Shown here piece after piece: positions 9,432-19,370 of a stretch of 64,000 nt of DNA. This DNA comes from Marinomonas ostreistagni (GTDB lineage Bacteria > Pseudomonadota > Gammaproteobacteria > Pseudomonadales > Marinomonadaceae). Numbering within the stretch: position 1 is the stretch's first letter; each line of letters begins with the position of its first letter. The notes beneath the pieces are model-generated. The model searched no databases. It saw only the letters and a program-made list of their open reading frames with translations, and was not told the DNA's origin. The stretch covers positions 62,001 through 126,000 of the forward strand of contig NZ_JAEMUH010000010.1 in NCBI RefSeq assembly GCF_016461785.1. Direction: 5' to 3'. Position numbers and translations under genes: made by a program.

Positions 9432-10541
9432 ATGAGTAAAGAAAACCCAAACGCATCTATTAAAGTTATCGTCGGTATGTCCGGTGGTGTCGATTCATCT
9501 GTTTCTGCCCTATTGCTTCAACAACAAGGCTACCAAGTAGAAGGCTTGTTCATGAAGAACTGGGATGAAGACGATGGCACTGAGTACTGCACAGCTAAGG
9601 AAGATTTAGCGGATGCACAAGCTGTCTGTGACAAATTAGGTATTCATCTGCATACGGCGAACTTCGCTGCAGAATACTGGGATAATGTATTTGAGCATTT
9701 CCTTGAGGAGTACAAAGCCGGACGCACGCCTAACCCAGACATCCTGTGCAACAAAGAAATCAAATTCAAAGCGTTCCTAGAATACGCTTTAGAATTAGGC
9801 GCTGACTACATTGCGACCGGACACTATGTTCGTCGTGGTGAGGTGGATGGACAACCCGTTCTACTGAAAGGCCTTGATAATAACAAAGATCAAAGCTACT
9901 TCCTTTATGCGGTTGGTAAAGATGAAATTGGTCGCACCTTCTTCCCCGTGGGCGAACTGGAAAAACCAGAAGTTCGCCGCCTTGCCGAAGAGTACGACTT
10001 AATTACGCACAATAAAAAAGACAGCACAGGCATCTGTTTTATTGGCGAACGTCGTTTTAAAGATTTCCTTGAGCAATATTTACCTGCCCAGCCAGGCAAT
10101 ATTGAAACGTTGGAAGGCGACATCATTGGCAAACACCACGGTTTGATGTATCACACCATTGGTCAACGCCAAGGCTTAGGCATAGGTGGTCTATCAAAAT
10201 ACCCTGATGAGCCATGGTATGTAGTAGAAAAAGACCTTCAGCGTAACGTGCTGGTTGTCACACAAGGTGGCCAACACGAATCCCTGTTTAAAACGCACCT
10301 TATTGCAGATAACTTCGATTGGGTCGCGCGTGAAAAGCCAAACATGCCGCTAACTTGTATGGCGAAGTGCCGATACCGTCAGCCAGACCAAGAATGTACG
10401 ATTTCAGAATTAGCCGATGGTCGCGTTGAAGTCAGCTTCAAAGAACCTCAGCGAGCGATTACACCAGGGCAATCCGTTGTCTTTTACATTGGTGAGCACT
10501 GCCTTGGTGGTGGCATCATTAACGTTGCTTTTAACAAGTAA
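9432..10541 (+). CDS. mnmA: tRNA-specific 2-thiouridylase MnmA
   Basis: MnmA thiolates U34 of tRNA Lys, Glu and Gln using sulfur relayed by the Tus system. The P-loop [15 protein letters not shown] is at 15-29. The two catalytic cysteines are visible at about C106 ([12 protein letters not shown]) and C202 ([13 protein letters not shown]), and [17 protein letters not shown] marks the central domain. The 369 residues match the family. ATG at 9432 follows AGAG; hflD starts 24 nt after the stop, so both are one operon as in E. coli and Pseudomonas. Confidence 0.98.
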   Translation: MSKENPNASIKVIVGMSGGVDSSVSALLLQQQGYQVEGLFMKNWDEDDGTEYCTAKEDLADAQAVCDKLGIHLHTANFAAEYWDNVFEHFLEEYKAGRTPNPDILCNKEIKFKAFLEYALELGADYIATGHYVRRGEVDGQPVLLKGLDNNKDQSYFLYAVGKDEIGRTFFPVGELEKPEVRRLAEEYDLITHNKKDSTGICFIGERRFKDFLEQYLPAQPGNIETLEGDIIGKHHGLMYHTIGQRQGLGIGGLSKYPDEPWYVVEKDLQRNVLVVTQGGQHESLFKTHLIADNFDWVAREKPNMPLTCMAKCRYRQPDQECTISELADGRVEVSFKEPQRAITPGQSVVFYIGEHCLGGGIINVAFNK

Positions 10542-10565
10542 AGGCATGTCTAACTGGAGTAAGCA

Positions 10566-11195
10566 ATGCAACACGATTTAAAAGAGCAAGCCATTGCCCT
10601 CTCCGCTATTTTTCAAGCGGCAGAGCTGGTTGCGAATTTGGCACGCAAAGGCACCGCAGACGAAGCATACAGTAAGCCACTACTTGAAAGCATTTTGGTC
10701 GTAAACTCCTCTTCTACGGAGGATATTTACGGTGGCTCATTCGACTGTCAGGGTAACTTGGCTTTAGGTCGTCGCATTGCCAAAGAAGTAATGGGGAAAG
10801 GTCGCGATGCGATTAACCCAGACACTATTCGCTATGCGCTAAGCATGATTCATCTCGAATCCAAACTGCAAAAAGACGACAACACCTTAAATGCAATTGG
10901 TAGACACTTATCACAAGTGGAACGCCAGAAAGAGCATTTTGATTCTGTGCTACATGAAAATATGATTGCCGGTATCTCAGGCATGTACCAAGAAACACTT
11001 AGTAAAATGTCGTTTCGTATACAAGTACATGGGGACGCTCGACATCTGCAACAGCCTCATACAGCGAACCAAGTGAGAGCGTTGTTGATGGCAGGTGTTC
11101 GTGCCGCCATGCTTTGGCGTCAAGTTGGTGGTCGACGTTGGCACTTAATCTTTAAGCGCAAAGCACTCATCAAGCAATTGGAAGCCCGTTTCTAA
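10566..11195 (+). CDS. hflD: HflD, high-frequency-lysogenization protein homologue
   Basis: A 209-residue all-alpha protein of the HflD family, peripheral to the inner membrane. In E. coli it binds phage lambda CII and promotes its degradation; its housekeeping role is unclear. Visible features are the N-terminal EQAIALSAIFQAAELVANLA, the GRDAINPDTIRYALSMIHLE helix and the C-terminal VRALLMAGVRAAMLWRQVGG helix with basic end, all family-conserved. TGGAG lies 7 nt before the ATG. It normally precedes purB; here icd follows and purB lies about 24 kb further on. Confidence 0.95.
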   Translation: MQHDLKEQAIALSAIFQAAELVANLARKGTADEAYSKPLLESILVVNSSSTEDIYGGSFDCQGNLALGRRIAKEVMGKGRDAINPDTIRYALSMIHLESKLQKDDNTLNAIGRHLSQVERQKEHFDSVLHENMIAGISGMYQETLSKMSFRIQVHGDARHLQQPHTANQVRALLMAGVRAAMLWRQVGGRRWHLIFKRKALIKQLEARF

Positions 11196-11299
11196 GTTAC
11201 TTCTCAATACATCATGCAAGGAGCCCATAATGCAGTGAGCTTCTTGCTGATCTACCATTATACGCCACAATCATTTAGATCAATCTTGACTATATTCGC

Positions 11300-11342
11300 G
11301 GTCAATATTTCTCAAACCACCATTTGAGGTAGTATATTGACC
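11300..11342. promoter_or_regulatory. Nested inverted repeat upstream of icd
   Basis: GGTCAATAT (11300-11308) pairs with ATATTGACC (11334-11342), and inside it CTCAAA (11311-11316) pairs with TTTGAG (11323-11328). No T run follows, so a terminator for hflD is unlikely. It ends 96 nt before the icd start and could be an operator or a leader structure. Confidence 0.5.
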
Positions 11343-11438
11343 AAAATTTTAATCATAATTGAATTGATTACTGGGAATGGCGGCCAAAAGTCACCTTCTA
11401 TCCAAGCGGCTAACTAGCCAGAATGTTAGGGGAATTAC

Positions 11439-13658
11439 ATGTCAAAACAAACGATTTACTACACGTTGACAGACGAAGCACCAGCACTTGCAACAGCTTC
11501 ACTACTGCCAATCTTTAGTTCATTTGCGAAAGAAGCAGACATCGAGCTAAAACTTACGGATATTTCATTAGCTGGCCGAATCCTTGCAGCGTTCTCTGAT
11601 CGTCTTCCAGAAGATCAACGCGTTGAAGATGGTCTTTCTTTCCTAGGTGAGTTAACAGCTGATCCAAATGCAAACTTCATCAAGCTACCAAACATCTCAG
11701 CTTCTATCCCACAGTTAAACGCTGCAATTAAGGAACTTCAAAGCCAAGGCTATGCTATCCCAAGCTACCCAGAAACAGCAGAATCTGAAGAAGACAAAGA
11801 AGTTCAAGCACGTTACGCAAAATTGCTAGGTAGCGCAGTTAACCCAGTTCTTCGTCAAGGTAACTCTGACCGTCGTGCACCAGCAGCGGTGAAGGCTTAC
11901 GCACGTAAACACCCACACTCGATGGGCGAATGGAAGAAAACTTCTCAAACTCACGCAGACTACATGCGTGACGGCGATTTCTTCTCATCTGAGCAGTCCG
12001 TAACAATGGACAAAGCACAAGACGTTCGTATCGAGTTTGTTGACCAAGCTGGTAACGTTGAGCTTAAGAAAACGCTTCCTCTATTAGAAGGCGAAGTACT
12101 AGACAGCATGCGCATGAGCGCAAGCAAGCTACGTGACTTCTTCGAAGCGTCTCTACAAGAAGCTAAAGACGCGGGCATTATGTGGTCACTGCACGTGAAA
12201 GCAACCATGATGAAGGTGTCTCACCCAATCGTTTTCGGTCACGCAGTAACTGTATTTTACAAAGAAGTATGGGATAAGTTCGGTGATGTGTTCAAAGAAA
12301 TCGGTGTTAACCCTAACAACGGTCTAGGCAGTGTTCTTGATAAGATCAAGGTACTTCCACAGTCACAACAAGACGAAATCCTTCAAGCGATCCACGACTG
12401 CTACGAGCACCGCCCTGAAATCGCAATGGTAGACTCTGTACGTGGTATCACTAACCTACACGTACCTTCTGACGTCATCGTAGACGCGTCTATGCCAGCG
12501 ATGATCCGTAGCTCTGGTAAGATGTGGGGCCGTGACGGCAAGACTAAAGACACTAAAGCAGTGATGCCTGAGTCAACTTACGCACGTATTTACCAAGAAG
12601 TGATCAACTTCTGTAAAACAAACGGCGCATTCGATCCAACGACAATGGGCACAGTACCAAATGTTGGTCTAATGGCTCAAAAAGCGGAAGAATACGGTTC
12701 ACACGACAAAACATTCGAAGCAAAAGCTAACGGTGTAATGCGTGTCGTAGACGCAGCTGGCAACGTATTAATGCAACACGAAGTAGAAGCTGGTGATATC
12801 TGGCGTGCGTGTCAAACGAAAGACGCTGCGATCAAAGACTGGGTGAAACTGGGTGTTACTCGTGCTCGTAACTCTAACACACCAGCGGTATTCTGGTTGG
12901 ACGAAGAACGTGCGCACGATAACGAACTACGTAAGAAAGTTGCTCTATACCTACAAGACCACGATCTTGAAGGCCTAGATATTCGTGTTATGTCTTACAA
13001 CGAAGCGATCCGTTTCTCAATGGAGCGCATCATCCGTGGCCTAGACACTATTTCAGTAACAGGTAACGTACTTCGTGACTACCTAACTGACTTATTCCCA
13101 ATCATGGAGCTAGGTACGTCTGCGAAAATGCTATCTATCGTACCAATGCTAAATGGCGGTGGTATGTACGAAACCGGTGCTGGTGGTTCTGCGCCTAAGC
13201 ACGTACAGCAGCTTCAAGAAGAAAACTACCTACGTTGGGACTCTCTAGGTGAATTCCTAGCGACAGCAGTATCGTTCGAAGAGCTTGGCATCAAGCAAGG
13301 TAACGAAAAAGCGAAAGTACTGGCAACTTGCCTAGACAAAGCGACTGGCCAGCTTCTAGATAACAACAAGTCACCTTCTCGTAAGATCGGCGACATCGAT
13401 AACCGTGGTAGCCACTTCTACCTAGCGATGTACTGGGCACAAGAATTGGCAGCCCAAACAGAAGACGCTGCATTGGCTGCTAAGTTCGCGCCACTTGCGA
13501 AGACTCTGACTGAGAACGAAGCGAAAATTGTTGAAGAGCTAAACACTGTTCAAGGTTCTGCTGCTAACCTGGAAGGTTACTACCACATGAACCTAGAAGA
13601 AGTTGCGAAAGTAATGCGCCCAAGTGCGACATTCAACGCGGCACTTGAGTCTCTATAA
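11439..13658 (+). CDS. icd: Isocitrate dehydrogenase, NADP-dependent, monomeric type
   Basis: This 739-residue enzyme oxidises isocitrate to 2-oxoglutarate and CO2, producing NADPH for the TCA cycle and biosynthesis. The long single-chain form is unrelated in length to the 416-residue dimeric Icd. Family landmarks are [20 protein letters not shown] (about 141-160), [21 protein letters not shown] in the substrate region, [20 protein letters not shown], and the NADP-side [19 protein letters not shown] near residue 570-590. AGGGG precedes the ATG by 7 nt. Codon use is strongly biased to preferred codons, consistent with high expression. It is monocistronic with a strong terminator. Confidence 0.97.
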   Translation: MSKQTIYYTLTDEAPALATASLLPIFSSFAKEADIELKLTDISLAGRILAAFSDRLPEDQRVEDGLSFLGELTADPNANFIKLPNISASIPQLNAAIKELQSQGYAIPSYPETAESEEDKEVQARYAKLLGSAVNPVLRQGNSDRRAPAAVKAYARKHPHSMGEWKKTSQTHADYMRDGDFFSSEQSVTMDKAQDVRIEFVDQAGNVELKKTLPLLEGEVLDSMRMSASKLRDFFEASLQEAKDAGIMWSLHVKATMMKVSHPIVFGHAVTVFYKEVWDKFGDVFKEIGVNPNNGLGSVLDKIKVLPQSQQDEILQAIHDCYEHRPEIAMVDSVRGITNLHVPSDVIVDASMPAMIRSSGKMWGRDGKTKDTKAVMPESTYARIYQEVINFCKTNGAFDPTTMGTVPNVGLMAQKAEEYGSHDKTFEAKANGVMRVVDAAGNVLMQHEVEAGDIWRACQTKDAAIKDWVKLGVTRARNSNTPAVFWLDEERAHDNELRKKVALYLQDHDLEGLDIRVMSYNEAIRFSMERIIRGLDTISVTGNVLRDYLTDLFPIMELGTSAKMLSIVPMLNGGGMYETGAGGSAPKHVQQLQEENYLRWDSLGEFLATAVSFEELGIKQGNEKAKVLATCLDKATGQLLDNNKSPSRKIGDIDNRGSHFYLAMYWAQELAAQTEDAALAAKFAPLAKTLTENEAKIVEELNTVQGSAANLEGYYHMNLEEVAKVMRPSATFNAALESL

Positions 13659-13690
13659 TTTAGACTTTAGCTAGCAGTTTTAATGATCAA

Positions 13691-13722
13691 AAAACCACTC
13701 GAGAAATCGAGTGGTTTTTTTT
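13691..13722 (+). terminator. Strong terminator of icd
   Basis: A 12-bp perfect stem (AAAACCACTCGA / TCGAGTGGTTTT) with a GAAA tetraloop followed by a run of nine T in all. Confidence 0.95.
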
Positions 13723-13744
13723 TACATTTATTTCGTTACAGACA

Positions 13745-13772
13745 TAAAAAAGAGCCTACTACGAGGCCCTTT
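13745..13772 (-). terminator. Probable terminator of gbdR
   Basis: On the reverse strand AAAGGGCCT pairs with AGGCTCTTT (one G-U) over a 6-nt loop, followed by TTTTTATG. It lies 23 nt past the gbdR stop. Confidence 0.7.
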
Positions 13773-13795
13773 TAAAGAACTTGAAACGGTCGAGT

Positions 13796-14908
13796 CTAGC
13801 TCATCACAGCAATCGAACCAAAGCTTGGCTCCGCATGAGCATTATTCAACGCTCGGGTAGAGTGAGGCATGTATACAAGATTACCAACAGATTCAGGGTC
13901 AACTGGAGTAATATTTCCCATCCACGCCACTTTACGCTCATCCCTCGGCGATATCCCCAAATGTTTTCGATAGCAACGACTAAAGTGAGGCGTTGAGATA
14001 AAACCACAAGCGGCTGAAATCTCAACAATAGACATACTCGATTGTTTCAACAACTGACGAGCACGATCTAGTCGAAGTCTTAAATAGTAGCGTGACGGAG
14101 AGCAGTCTAGATACTTATGGAACATACGTTCCAATTGACGTCTAGACACATCCACAAATGCCGCCAATTCATCTAGATCAATTGGCTCTTCCAGGTTGTT
14201 TTCCATCAATTCAATCACATCAACCAGCTTCGGTTTACAACCACCTTTGTTCAACTGACGCAAAGGAACTCGCTGCTGATCAAATTCACTTCGGATACGA
14301 TCGCAAATAAACATATCAGACACAGCACTAGAAAGTTTAGCACCGTGCTCACGAGCAATAATCGTTAGAAACATATCAAGAGGAGCACTACCACCGGTGG
14401 CTGTAAAGCGACCTTCGTCCATTGAGAACAAACGGTTATTACAACGGACTTTAGGGAAACTTTCTTGAAGAGCCGTCATACATTCCCAATGCACACTACA
14501 ATTGTATCCATCAAGCAATCCAGCATTAGCCAGCACGTAAGCACCAGTACAAATACTGCCTAATGTAATCCCTTTTCTTGCTTTTTGTTGTAGCCAATTG
14601 ACCTGCTTGGAGGTGAATGCCCTCGTAATATCAAGTCCACCTGCTACGATAATCATATCCAGTTCAGGAACATCATACATAGAGGTATCGGCAGATAAAC
14701 TTAAGCCATCACTTGCACTGACAGGGTCGCCAGATTCAGTGATCATACACCATTGATAAAGCTCTTCTCCATAGAGCTGATTGGCCATTCGCAATGGCTC
14801 AAGAGCAGAAGCCAAAGCAATCATTGTGAAATTATCAAGCAAAAGAAAACCGACTCGCGTCACTTTTTTATTGCTGGATGCACCATTCGTTTGGGAAGTT
14901 GAGACCAT
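13796..14908 (-). CDS. gbdR: GbdR-type AraC activator with DJ-1/PfpI-like sensor domain
   Basis: A 370-residue AraC-family regulator. Residues about 18-190 form a DJ-1/PfpI glutamine-amidotransferase-like domain (VGFLLLDNFTMIALASALEP, IIVAGG, GSICTGAYVLANAGLLDG), and residues about 235-335 hold two helix-turn-helix motifs ending in GFISTPHFSRCYRKHLGISP. In Pseudomonas aeruginosa the protein with this architecture, GbdR, responds to glycine betaine and dimethylglycine and activates gbcAB, dgcAB and choline genes. Its position beside gbcB supports the same role. GAGGG precedes the ATG by 8 nt. A 387-nt upstream gap with an ACGACA/TGTCGT inverted repeat gives it its own promoter region. Confidence 0.9.
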   Translation of the reverse strand: MVSTSQTNGASSNKKVTRVGFLLLDNFTMIALASALEPLRMANQLYGEELYQWCMITESGDPVSASDGLSLSADTSMYDVPELDMIIVAGGLDITRAFTSKQVNWLQQKARKGITLGSICTGAYVLANAGLLDGYNCSVHWECMTALQESFPKVRCNNRLFSMDEGRFTATGGSAPLDMFLTIIAREHGAKLSSAVSDMFICDRIRSEFDQQRVPLRQLNKGGCKPKLVDVIELMENNLEEPIDLDELAAFVDVSRRQLERMFHKYLDCSPSRYYLRLRLDRARQLLKQSSMSIVEISAACGFISTPHFSRCYRKHLGISPRDERKVAWMGNITPVDPESVGNLVYMPHSTRALNNAHAEPSFGSIAVMS

Positions 14909-15295
14909 GAGTGTGCCCTCTTATTCGTGATATATAGCGTAAGCAATTAGCAGGCCAAACAGGCTATATTCACTTATTTTTATTATGACGGACCGACAGT
15001 TAGCTGTTGGGTATACGTCTCTCCACTTTTGTTGTCTGTTTAGTGAATAAATGCTCCAAAACAGACATCGTATAATAATTGAGCCTCTCTGATGAAATAT
15101 CACGTGAGCGACACCAATCAAACCATTTTTAACCAAAAACGACCAAGCTAAATTTAACTCATAACGACAAAATGTCGTCATTGGACATGACACAGACCAC
15201 ATTCCTAAACATAGAGTAAAGTGGTTTCATTTGCTTAACCCAAATAAAAAAATTCCGCGGACACATTTAGCCCCCTTTTAGGGCATAACGCACAC
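14909..15295. promoter_or_regulatory. gbdR upstream region with ACGACA repeats
   Basis: A 387-nt gap upstream of gbdR and downstream of the exonuclease gene. It holds an inverted repeat ACGACA-AAA-TGTCGT at 15164-15178, plus GCGACA at 15108-15113 and CCGACA at 14993-14998. Similar hexamers occur in other gaps of the betaine block. A 93-codon open frame on the reverse strand (14921-15202) lacks a ribosome site and protein-like composition. I see no RNA gene. Confidence 0.45.
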
Positions 15296-16009
15296 TTATT
15301 GCCAGATATCTGAAACATAATCCTCACCTGAAAAACGGTGTCTGACTTGTGCTTGAAATAACTCGGCCGTCGCGATCGCATCGGTCAGTGCGCTATGCAT
15401 CTGGTAGCGTGGTAAACCATAACGAACGCGGCTATCAGCAAGCCGAATCGAAACTTGCTTAACGCCAAACCATCGCTTCAATTCAGAGCGCCATCCCATG
15501 CGGTGCCACCGAGCCTCAATCGCCATGGTATCAATCATAGGAAAAATCAACTCTTCTCCCATCAACCGAGCCGATGCTTGAGCCAGAAATTCGCGTTCGA
15601 TGAATTGATAATGCACAACAACTATCTTGCCTTGTAATTCAGGTAGCAGGGATTGCAGCACCTTATCCAAACTGGGGGCTTGGGATAAATCAGAATGCGT
15701 AATACCATGAATCACCACCGACTCGTCCGAGAGTTGCCCTTGGGGACGCACTAGCCAGTGTTTTGCTTGAGCCACTTTTATACGCTGAAGAGTAAATGGA
15801 ACCAGCCCAATACTGACGATTTCATCTTTCTCTGGACACAGCCCCGTTGTCTCAAAGTCCAAAGCGACAAACTCAGTTGACCGTAATGTCTTATCTTGTA
15901 TGAAGTCCAATTGCGATTGATAAAAGCACTTAAGCAAAGGCTCCTGAGAATTTATACTTTGCTCTTGCAAATAATCAAGCCATGAAAAACGCCGCTGGTG
16001 TGTAAGCAT
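15296..16009 (-). CDS. DnaQ-like 3'-5' exonuclease of the DUF294-partner type
   Basis: A 237-residue DEDD-superfamily exonuclease. Exo I reads VALDFETTGL, and Exo III reads MHSALTDAIATAEL (DEDDh class His and Asp). Exo II, normally N-x3-F-D, reads VVVHYQFIEREFL, so a Glu stands where the usual Asp is. It is not the replicative DnaQ, which is shorter in its N-terminus and has a polymerase-binding tail. The start is probably ATG at 16009; GTG at 16015 is too close to the only GAG ribosome-like site. It begins 14 nt after the CNMP-CBS-DUF294 gene and is the third gene of the gbcB operon. The biochemical substrate is unknown. Confidence 0.85.
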   Translation of the reverse strand: MLTHQRRFSWLDYLQEQSINSQEPLLKCFYQSQLDFIQDKTLRSTEFVALDFETTGLCPEKDEIVSIGLVPFTLQRIKVAQAKHWLVRPQGQLSDESVVIHGITHSDLSQAPSLDKVLQSLLPELQGKIVVVHYQFIEREFLAQASARLMGEELIFPMIDTMAIEARWHRMGWRSELKRWFGVKQVSIRLADSRVRYGLPRYQMHSALTDAIATAELFQAQVRHRFSGEDYVSDIWQ

Positions 16010-16023
16010 GTGCACGACTCAAC

Positions 16024-17904
16024 TTAGGAAAAAGGGTAGCGATATTTTAAAAAACGCTGACTACTACTGAGGACGTTAAACGCTTCTTTTAGATTGCGCC
16101 TTTCAATATCAGATAGCTTGTCAGGCTCAATGGTATTGTCTACGTCCTCTCCTGACTCCACGTCTTCCGCTTGATGACGTATCCGTACCATTGCCAAATA
16201 CTCCAAAGCGTACTTCAGTTCTTGGCCTCGCTTGTCCGGTAAAATACCTGATTCAATCACATCCTCGAGTCGCTCACTGGAGTTTCTCGCCAGAGACCCA
16301 ATCGCCAATGCATGCACTCGGATAACATCCACTAATGGCGCCGTACCACGTCGTTTCAAGTTGATTGTGCGGCGATGGGCACCATCCTGCTCCATGACAA
16401 ACTCTTTGAAAAAACCAAGTGGCGGGGTTCGTAGTAAGGCATTTCGCGCCAAACTAGCAAGGAATTTAGGCGTTTTCTGGGCTCGGTTTACGATAAATTG
16501 GTACAAGTCATCCGCCCATGCAACATTCCCCCAAACACCTTCTAGATCAAAAAAGACAGAGCAATTAAGCAAGGCATCAGGATTAGGAACATCAATCCAG
16601 TCAGCAAAACATGTACGCCACTCTGATAGTGTTTTTCGCCATCTAGGGTTAGTGGCCATGATACGCCCACTGCAATATGGATACCCACAACGGTCTAACC
16701 CTTCGGAGACAAACTCGGCCAAAGACTCAAAATAGTCACCGTGCTTCGCTGCCTCGTAATCATCAGACAATATCAATGCATTATCTTGATCCGTAATAAG
16801 CAATTGCTCATCACGAGCCATGGAACCCAAAGCCAAAAAACAGTAAGGCACTGGCGGCGGCCCTAGCTTTTCTTCGGCCAGCTCACACAAACGCTGCTTA
16901 AAGCTTCGACCAATGACTGACATAGCACTGCCAATCATGTGTGCACTGGATTCTTGTCCTACCATACGAACAAAACAGGCTGGTACATCATTCGCCACAA
17001 GCGCTAATTCAGCGAGTGTCTGTTGCCGATGAATTAAACCAACAATGTAAAGACTGTTCTTAGATTCATGGCGCACAATATCAGAGATAGCGACCACACC
17101 AATTGGACTACCATGCTCAATAATCGGCAAATGATGCAAGTTAAACCGCAGCATCATTAACATGGCTTCAAATACGTAGGTTTCTTTATCAAGAGTTTTC
17201 GGGGAGGCCGTCATCACTTCGGTAACAGGGGTTTCCAAATCAATGCCTTGAGAAACCACCCGTGTTCTGAGATCGCGATCCGTGAGAATCCCAACCAGTT
17301 TTTTACGCTCCCCTCCCCCGTCTTCAAAGGAAGTGATTTGCTCAATAATCAAAAGTGATGACACAGACTCTTCGGTCATTATCTGGGCCGCTTGCCGCAC
17401 GCTGGCTTGAGTTGAAATCATCACTGGCGCACGGGCGATTAGCGCCCCCACTTTGACACTGGATAAGGCATTATCTTCTTGCTGCTGTTGAACTTCTTTA
17501 TTGAGCTTACGTTTATCGTCCACCTCAACAAAGTAAGCGAACTCATCAAAGTTATCGCAAAGCTCATTAAATAGTGCTTCCGGCACAAAGTAGATAAGAG
17601 AGTCTTCTAAAGCACGTGCAGGCAGACGCACTCTATTTTTCATCAATAAGCCAAGCTGGCCAAACACATCACCCACACTAAGACGGTTGTAGAGGTGCCC
17701 ATTACGACGGTAGATCTCAACTGAACCACTACGAATAAAGCAGAAGTCGTGTATTTCATCGCCAAAACAATACACATCAGCGCCTTGGCGGTAATAACTA
17801 ATTTCGATGGCAGACGCGACTGAATACAGCGCGTCTTGGGGGAGAAATGAAAAAGGTGGGTAGCGCCCTATGAACTCGGCAATTTCTATATGTTCCGCTT
17901 CCAT
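16024..17904 (-). CDS. CNMP-binding, CBS and DUF294 nucleotidyltransferase-like signalling protein
   Basis: A 626-residue cytoplasmic protein with three recognisable parts: a cyclic-nucleotide-binding-like beta roll (about 12-115), a CBS pair (about 155-285, IMTEESVSSLLI and VVAISDIVRHE), and a GlnD-like nucleotidyltransferase fold (DUF294) with CFLALGSMARDEQLLITDQD near 355-375, followed by the DUF294 C-terminal helical domain. The GSxxR...DxD residues are intact, so catalysis is possible. Proteins of this build are often encoded with a DnaQ-like exonuclease next to SSS-type acetate or solute symporters; here the pair follows gbcB by 19 nt, with GAGGGAG before the ATG. The regulated target is unknown; linkage suggests a signal tied to betaine metabolism. 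Confidence 0.88.
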   Translation of the reverse strand: MEAEHIEIAEFIGRYPPFSFLPQDALYSVASAIEISYYRQGADVYCFGDEIHDFCFIRSGSVEIYRRNGHLYNRLSVGDVFGQLGLLMKNRVRLPARALEDSLIYFVPEALFNELCDNFDEFAYFVEVDDKRKLNKEVQQQQEDNALSSVKVGALIARAPVMISTQASVRQAAQIMTEESVSSLLIIEQITSFEDGGGERKKLVGILTDRDLRTRVVSQGIDLETPVTEVMTASPKTLDKETYVFEAMLMMLRFNLHHLPIIEHGSPIGVVAISDIVRHESKNSLYIVGLIHRQQTLAELALVANDVPACFVRMVGQESSAHMIGSAMSVIGRSFKQRLCELAEEKLGPPPVPYCFLALGSMARDEQLLITDQDNALILSDDYEAAKHGDYFESLAEFVSEGLDRCGYPYCSGRIMATNPRWRKTLSEWRTCFADWIDVPNPDALLNCSVFFDLEGVWGNVAWADDLYQFIVNRAQKTPKFLASLARNALLRTPPLGFFKEFVMEQDGAHRRTINLKRRGTAPLVDVIRVHALAIGSLARNSSERLEDVIESGILPDKRGQELKYALEYLAMVRIRHQAEDVESGEDVDNTIEPDKLSDIERRNLKEAFNVLSSSQRFLKYRYPFS

Positions 17905-17923
17905 AGGACTCCCTCAGACAATA

Positions 17924-19054
17924 TTAGTATTCAATCACAACATCAGATTTAGCAACGGTACAACAAGATAATACATAGCCCTCTGCTACATCTTCGTCTG
18001 TAATACCACCATTGGCTTCCATATGTGTTTCACCTTCTTTTACCAGCACCTTACAAGTACCACAGATACCCATACCACACGCTTTAGGAATATGAAGGTT
18101 CAACTTAGCTGCGGCATTATGCAGTGTTTCACTTGGCGCAACTTGAACACTCATTGTCATGCCACTGCTGATGACTTCCACGCGGTGCATATCAGCAGAG
18201 TCCAGAGCGTCAGCTTCTGCCTGTGCAACCTCAGCCAATTCAATGGCATCTTCGACGATCGCTTCTGGCGTTTCACCAAAGGACTCTTCATGATAGCGGC
18301 TCATGTCAAAACCTTTTGCCTTGAGCAACTCACGCACCGCTTTCATATATGGTGCAGGACCACAACAGAATATTTCACGTTCCATGAAATCAGGTGTTGT
18401 CAGTAGTAGCTTTGTTTCATCAAGATAACCACGATAGCCGTGCCACGCTAAGCCATTGTGCATTCGCTCAACAATGGTATGAACACTGATATTGTTTACT
18501 CGCGAAACCATGTGATCCAGCTCTCGTGGATAGATCAGATCGCGAGGAGAACGTGCACTGTGAACAAATGAAATATCAACGTCCGCACTGGTATCAAACC
18601 ACCAACGAGCCATAGACATGACAGGGGTAATCCCCACACCACCTGACAGTAATAAAACTTTGTCTGCTGGAAAATCAATACAGTTAAAGTTCCCTACAGG
18701 ACCATGTACAGCTAACTCAACGCCGACATCCATGTTGTCATGTAGCCAATTCGACACTAAACCACCCGGAACACGTTTAACCGTAATGGAGAAGCTGTAA
18801 GGCACGGAAGGCGAGCTAGATATAGTGTAAGAACGCATCACTTGCTTGCCTTCTATTTCTAGCTCTAACGTGACAAATTGCCCTGGCTTAAAGAAGAACA
18901 TGACCGGCTGCTGCGCCATAAAACAGAACGTATTTACGTCCCAAGATTCTTGAATAACTCTTACACAGCGAACGTTGTGACGACCATTAACCCAAGTCTG
19001 GGTATTAACGGGAGCAAGATATTCAGCCGAAGAAGCTGTAGTAGGGTTTGTCAT
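17924..19054 (-). CDS. gbcB: Glycine betaine monooxygenase reductase subunit GbcB
   Basis: GbcB passes electrons from NAD(P)H to the Rieske oxygenase GbcA, which demethylates glycine betaine to dimethylglycine. The 376 residues contain an FAD domain (MRSYTISSSPS at about 75-85), a NAD domain (LLSGGVGITPVMSMARWW at about 132-150) and a C-terminal plant-type 2Fe-2S ferredoxin domain with ACGMGICGTC and LSCC ligands (about 325-365). The modular order FAD-NAD-ferredoxin is that of Pseudomonas GbcB. It is divergent from gbcA over 316 nt and heads an operon with the DUF294 protein and the exonuclease. Confidence 0.93.
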   Translation of the reverse strand: MTNPTTASSAEYLAPVNTQTWVNGRHNVRCVRVIQESWDVNTFCFMAQQPVMFFFKPGQFVTLELEIEGKQVMRSYTISSSPSVPYSFSITVKRVPGGLVSNWLHDNMDVGVELAVHGPVGNFNCIDFPADKVLLLSGGVGITPVMSMARWWFDTSADVDISFVHSARSPRDLIYPRELDHMVSRVNNISVHTIVERMHNGLAWHGYRGYLDETKLLLTTPDFMEREIFCCGPAPYMKAVRELLKAKGFDMSRYHEESFGETPEAIVEDAIELAEVAQAEADALDSADMHRVEVISSGMTMSVQVAPSETLHNAAAKLNLHIPKACGMGICGTCKVLVKEGETHMEANGGITDEDVAEGYVLSCCTVAKSDVVIEY

Positions 19055-19370
19055 AGTGGCTCTCTCTTTATTGGCGTTGACGTTTCACCTATTGGGAGCA
19101 TTGTCGTTCGAGGCTTCAGAATTGAGTTGACCTTTAACGACATCGACTTGCTCATAGCAGTCAATCCACTATGACACCAAGGCTTTGTCTAGGGGATAGG
19201 TCGATTTATGTATGAGAGGATGTCGTGTTTGGTCATTTTATAAATGCAAACTTAGGTGACGATAGCGTCATTATTATAACGACAACGGGCCAGTCGAAAC
19301 TGCCCAAGACATGTTGCTCCGACGAGGGAAACAACATTAACTCGGCTTTTGTTATTGAGGATCACTCAAC
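19055..19370. promoter_or_regulatory. Divergent gbcB/gbcA control region
   Basis: A 316-nt gap between divergently read gbcB and gbcA. TGTCGT occurs at 19102-19107 and 19221-19226, and its complement ACGACA at 19137-19142 and 19279-19284, giving two inverted pairs, one nearer each gene. By location these are candidate GbdR sites (inference). No clear -35/-10 was identified and no gene is present. Confidence 0.5.

Noticed and set aside
14921..15202. 93-codon open frame upstream of gbdR
   Set aside because: No ribosome site, unusual Cys/Trp/Tyr-rich composition and position in a regulatory gap; best read as non-coding.
16232..16735. 167-codon frame antisense to the DUF294 gene
   Set aside because: Lies wholly inside a well-supported gene on the other strand and encodes a Ser/Arg-rich shadow with no domain.
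19055..19370. Possible riboswitch in the gbcA leader
   Set aside because: I looked for a glycine- or SAM-type conserved core and saw only short inverted hexamers, which suit protein binding better.
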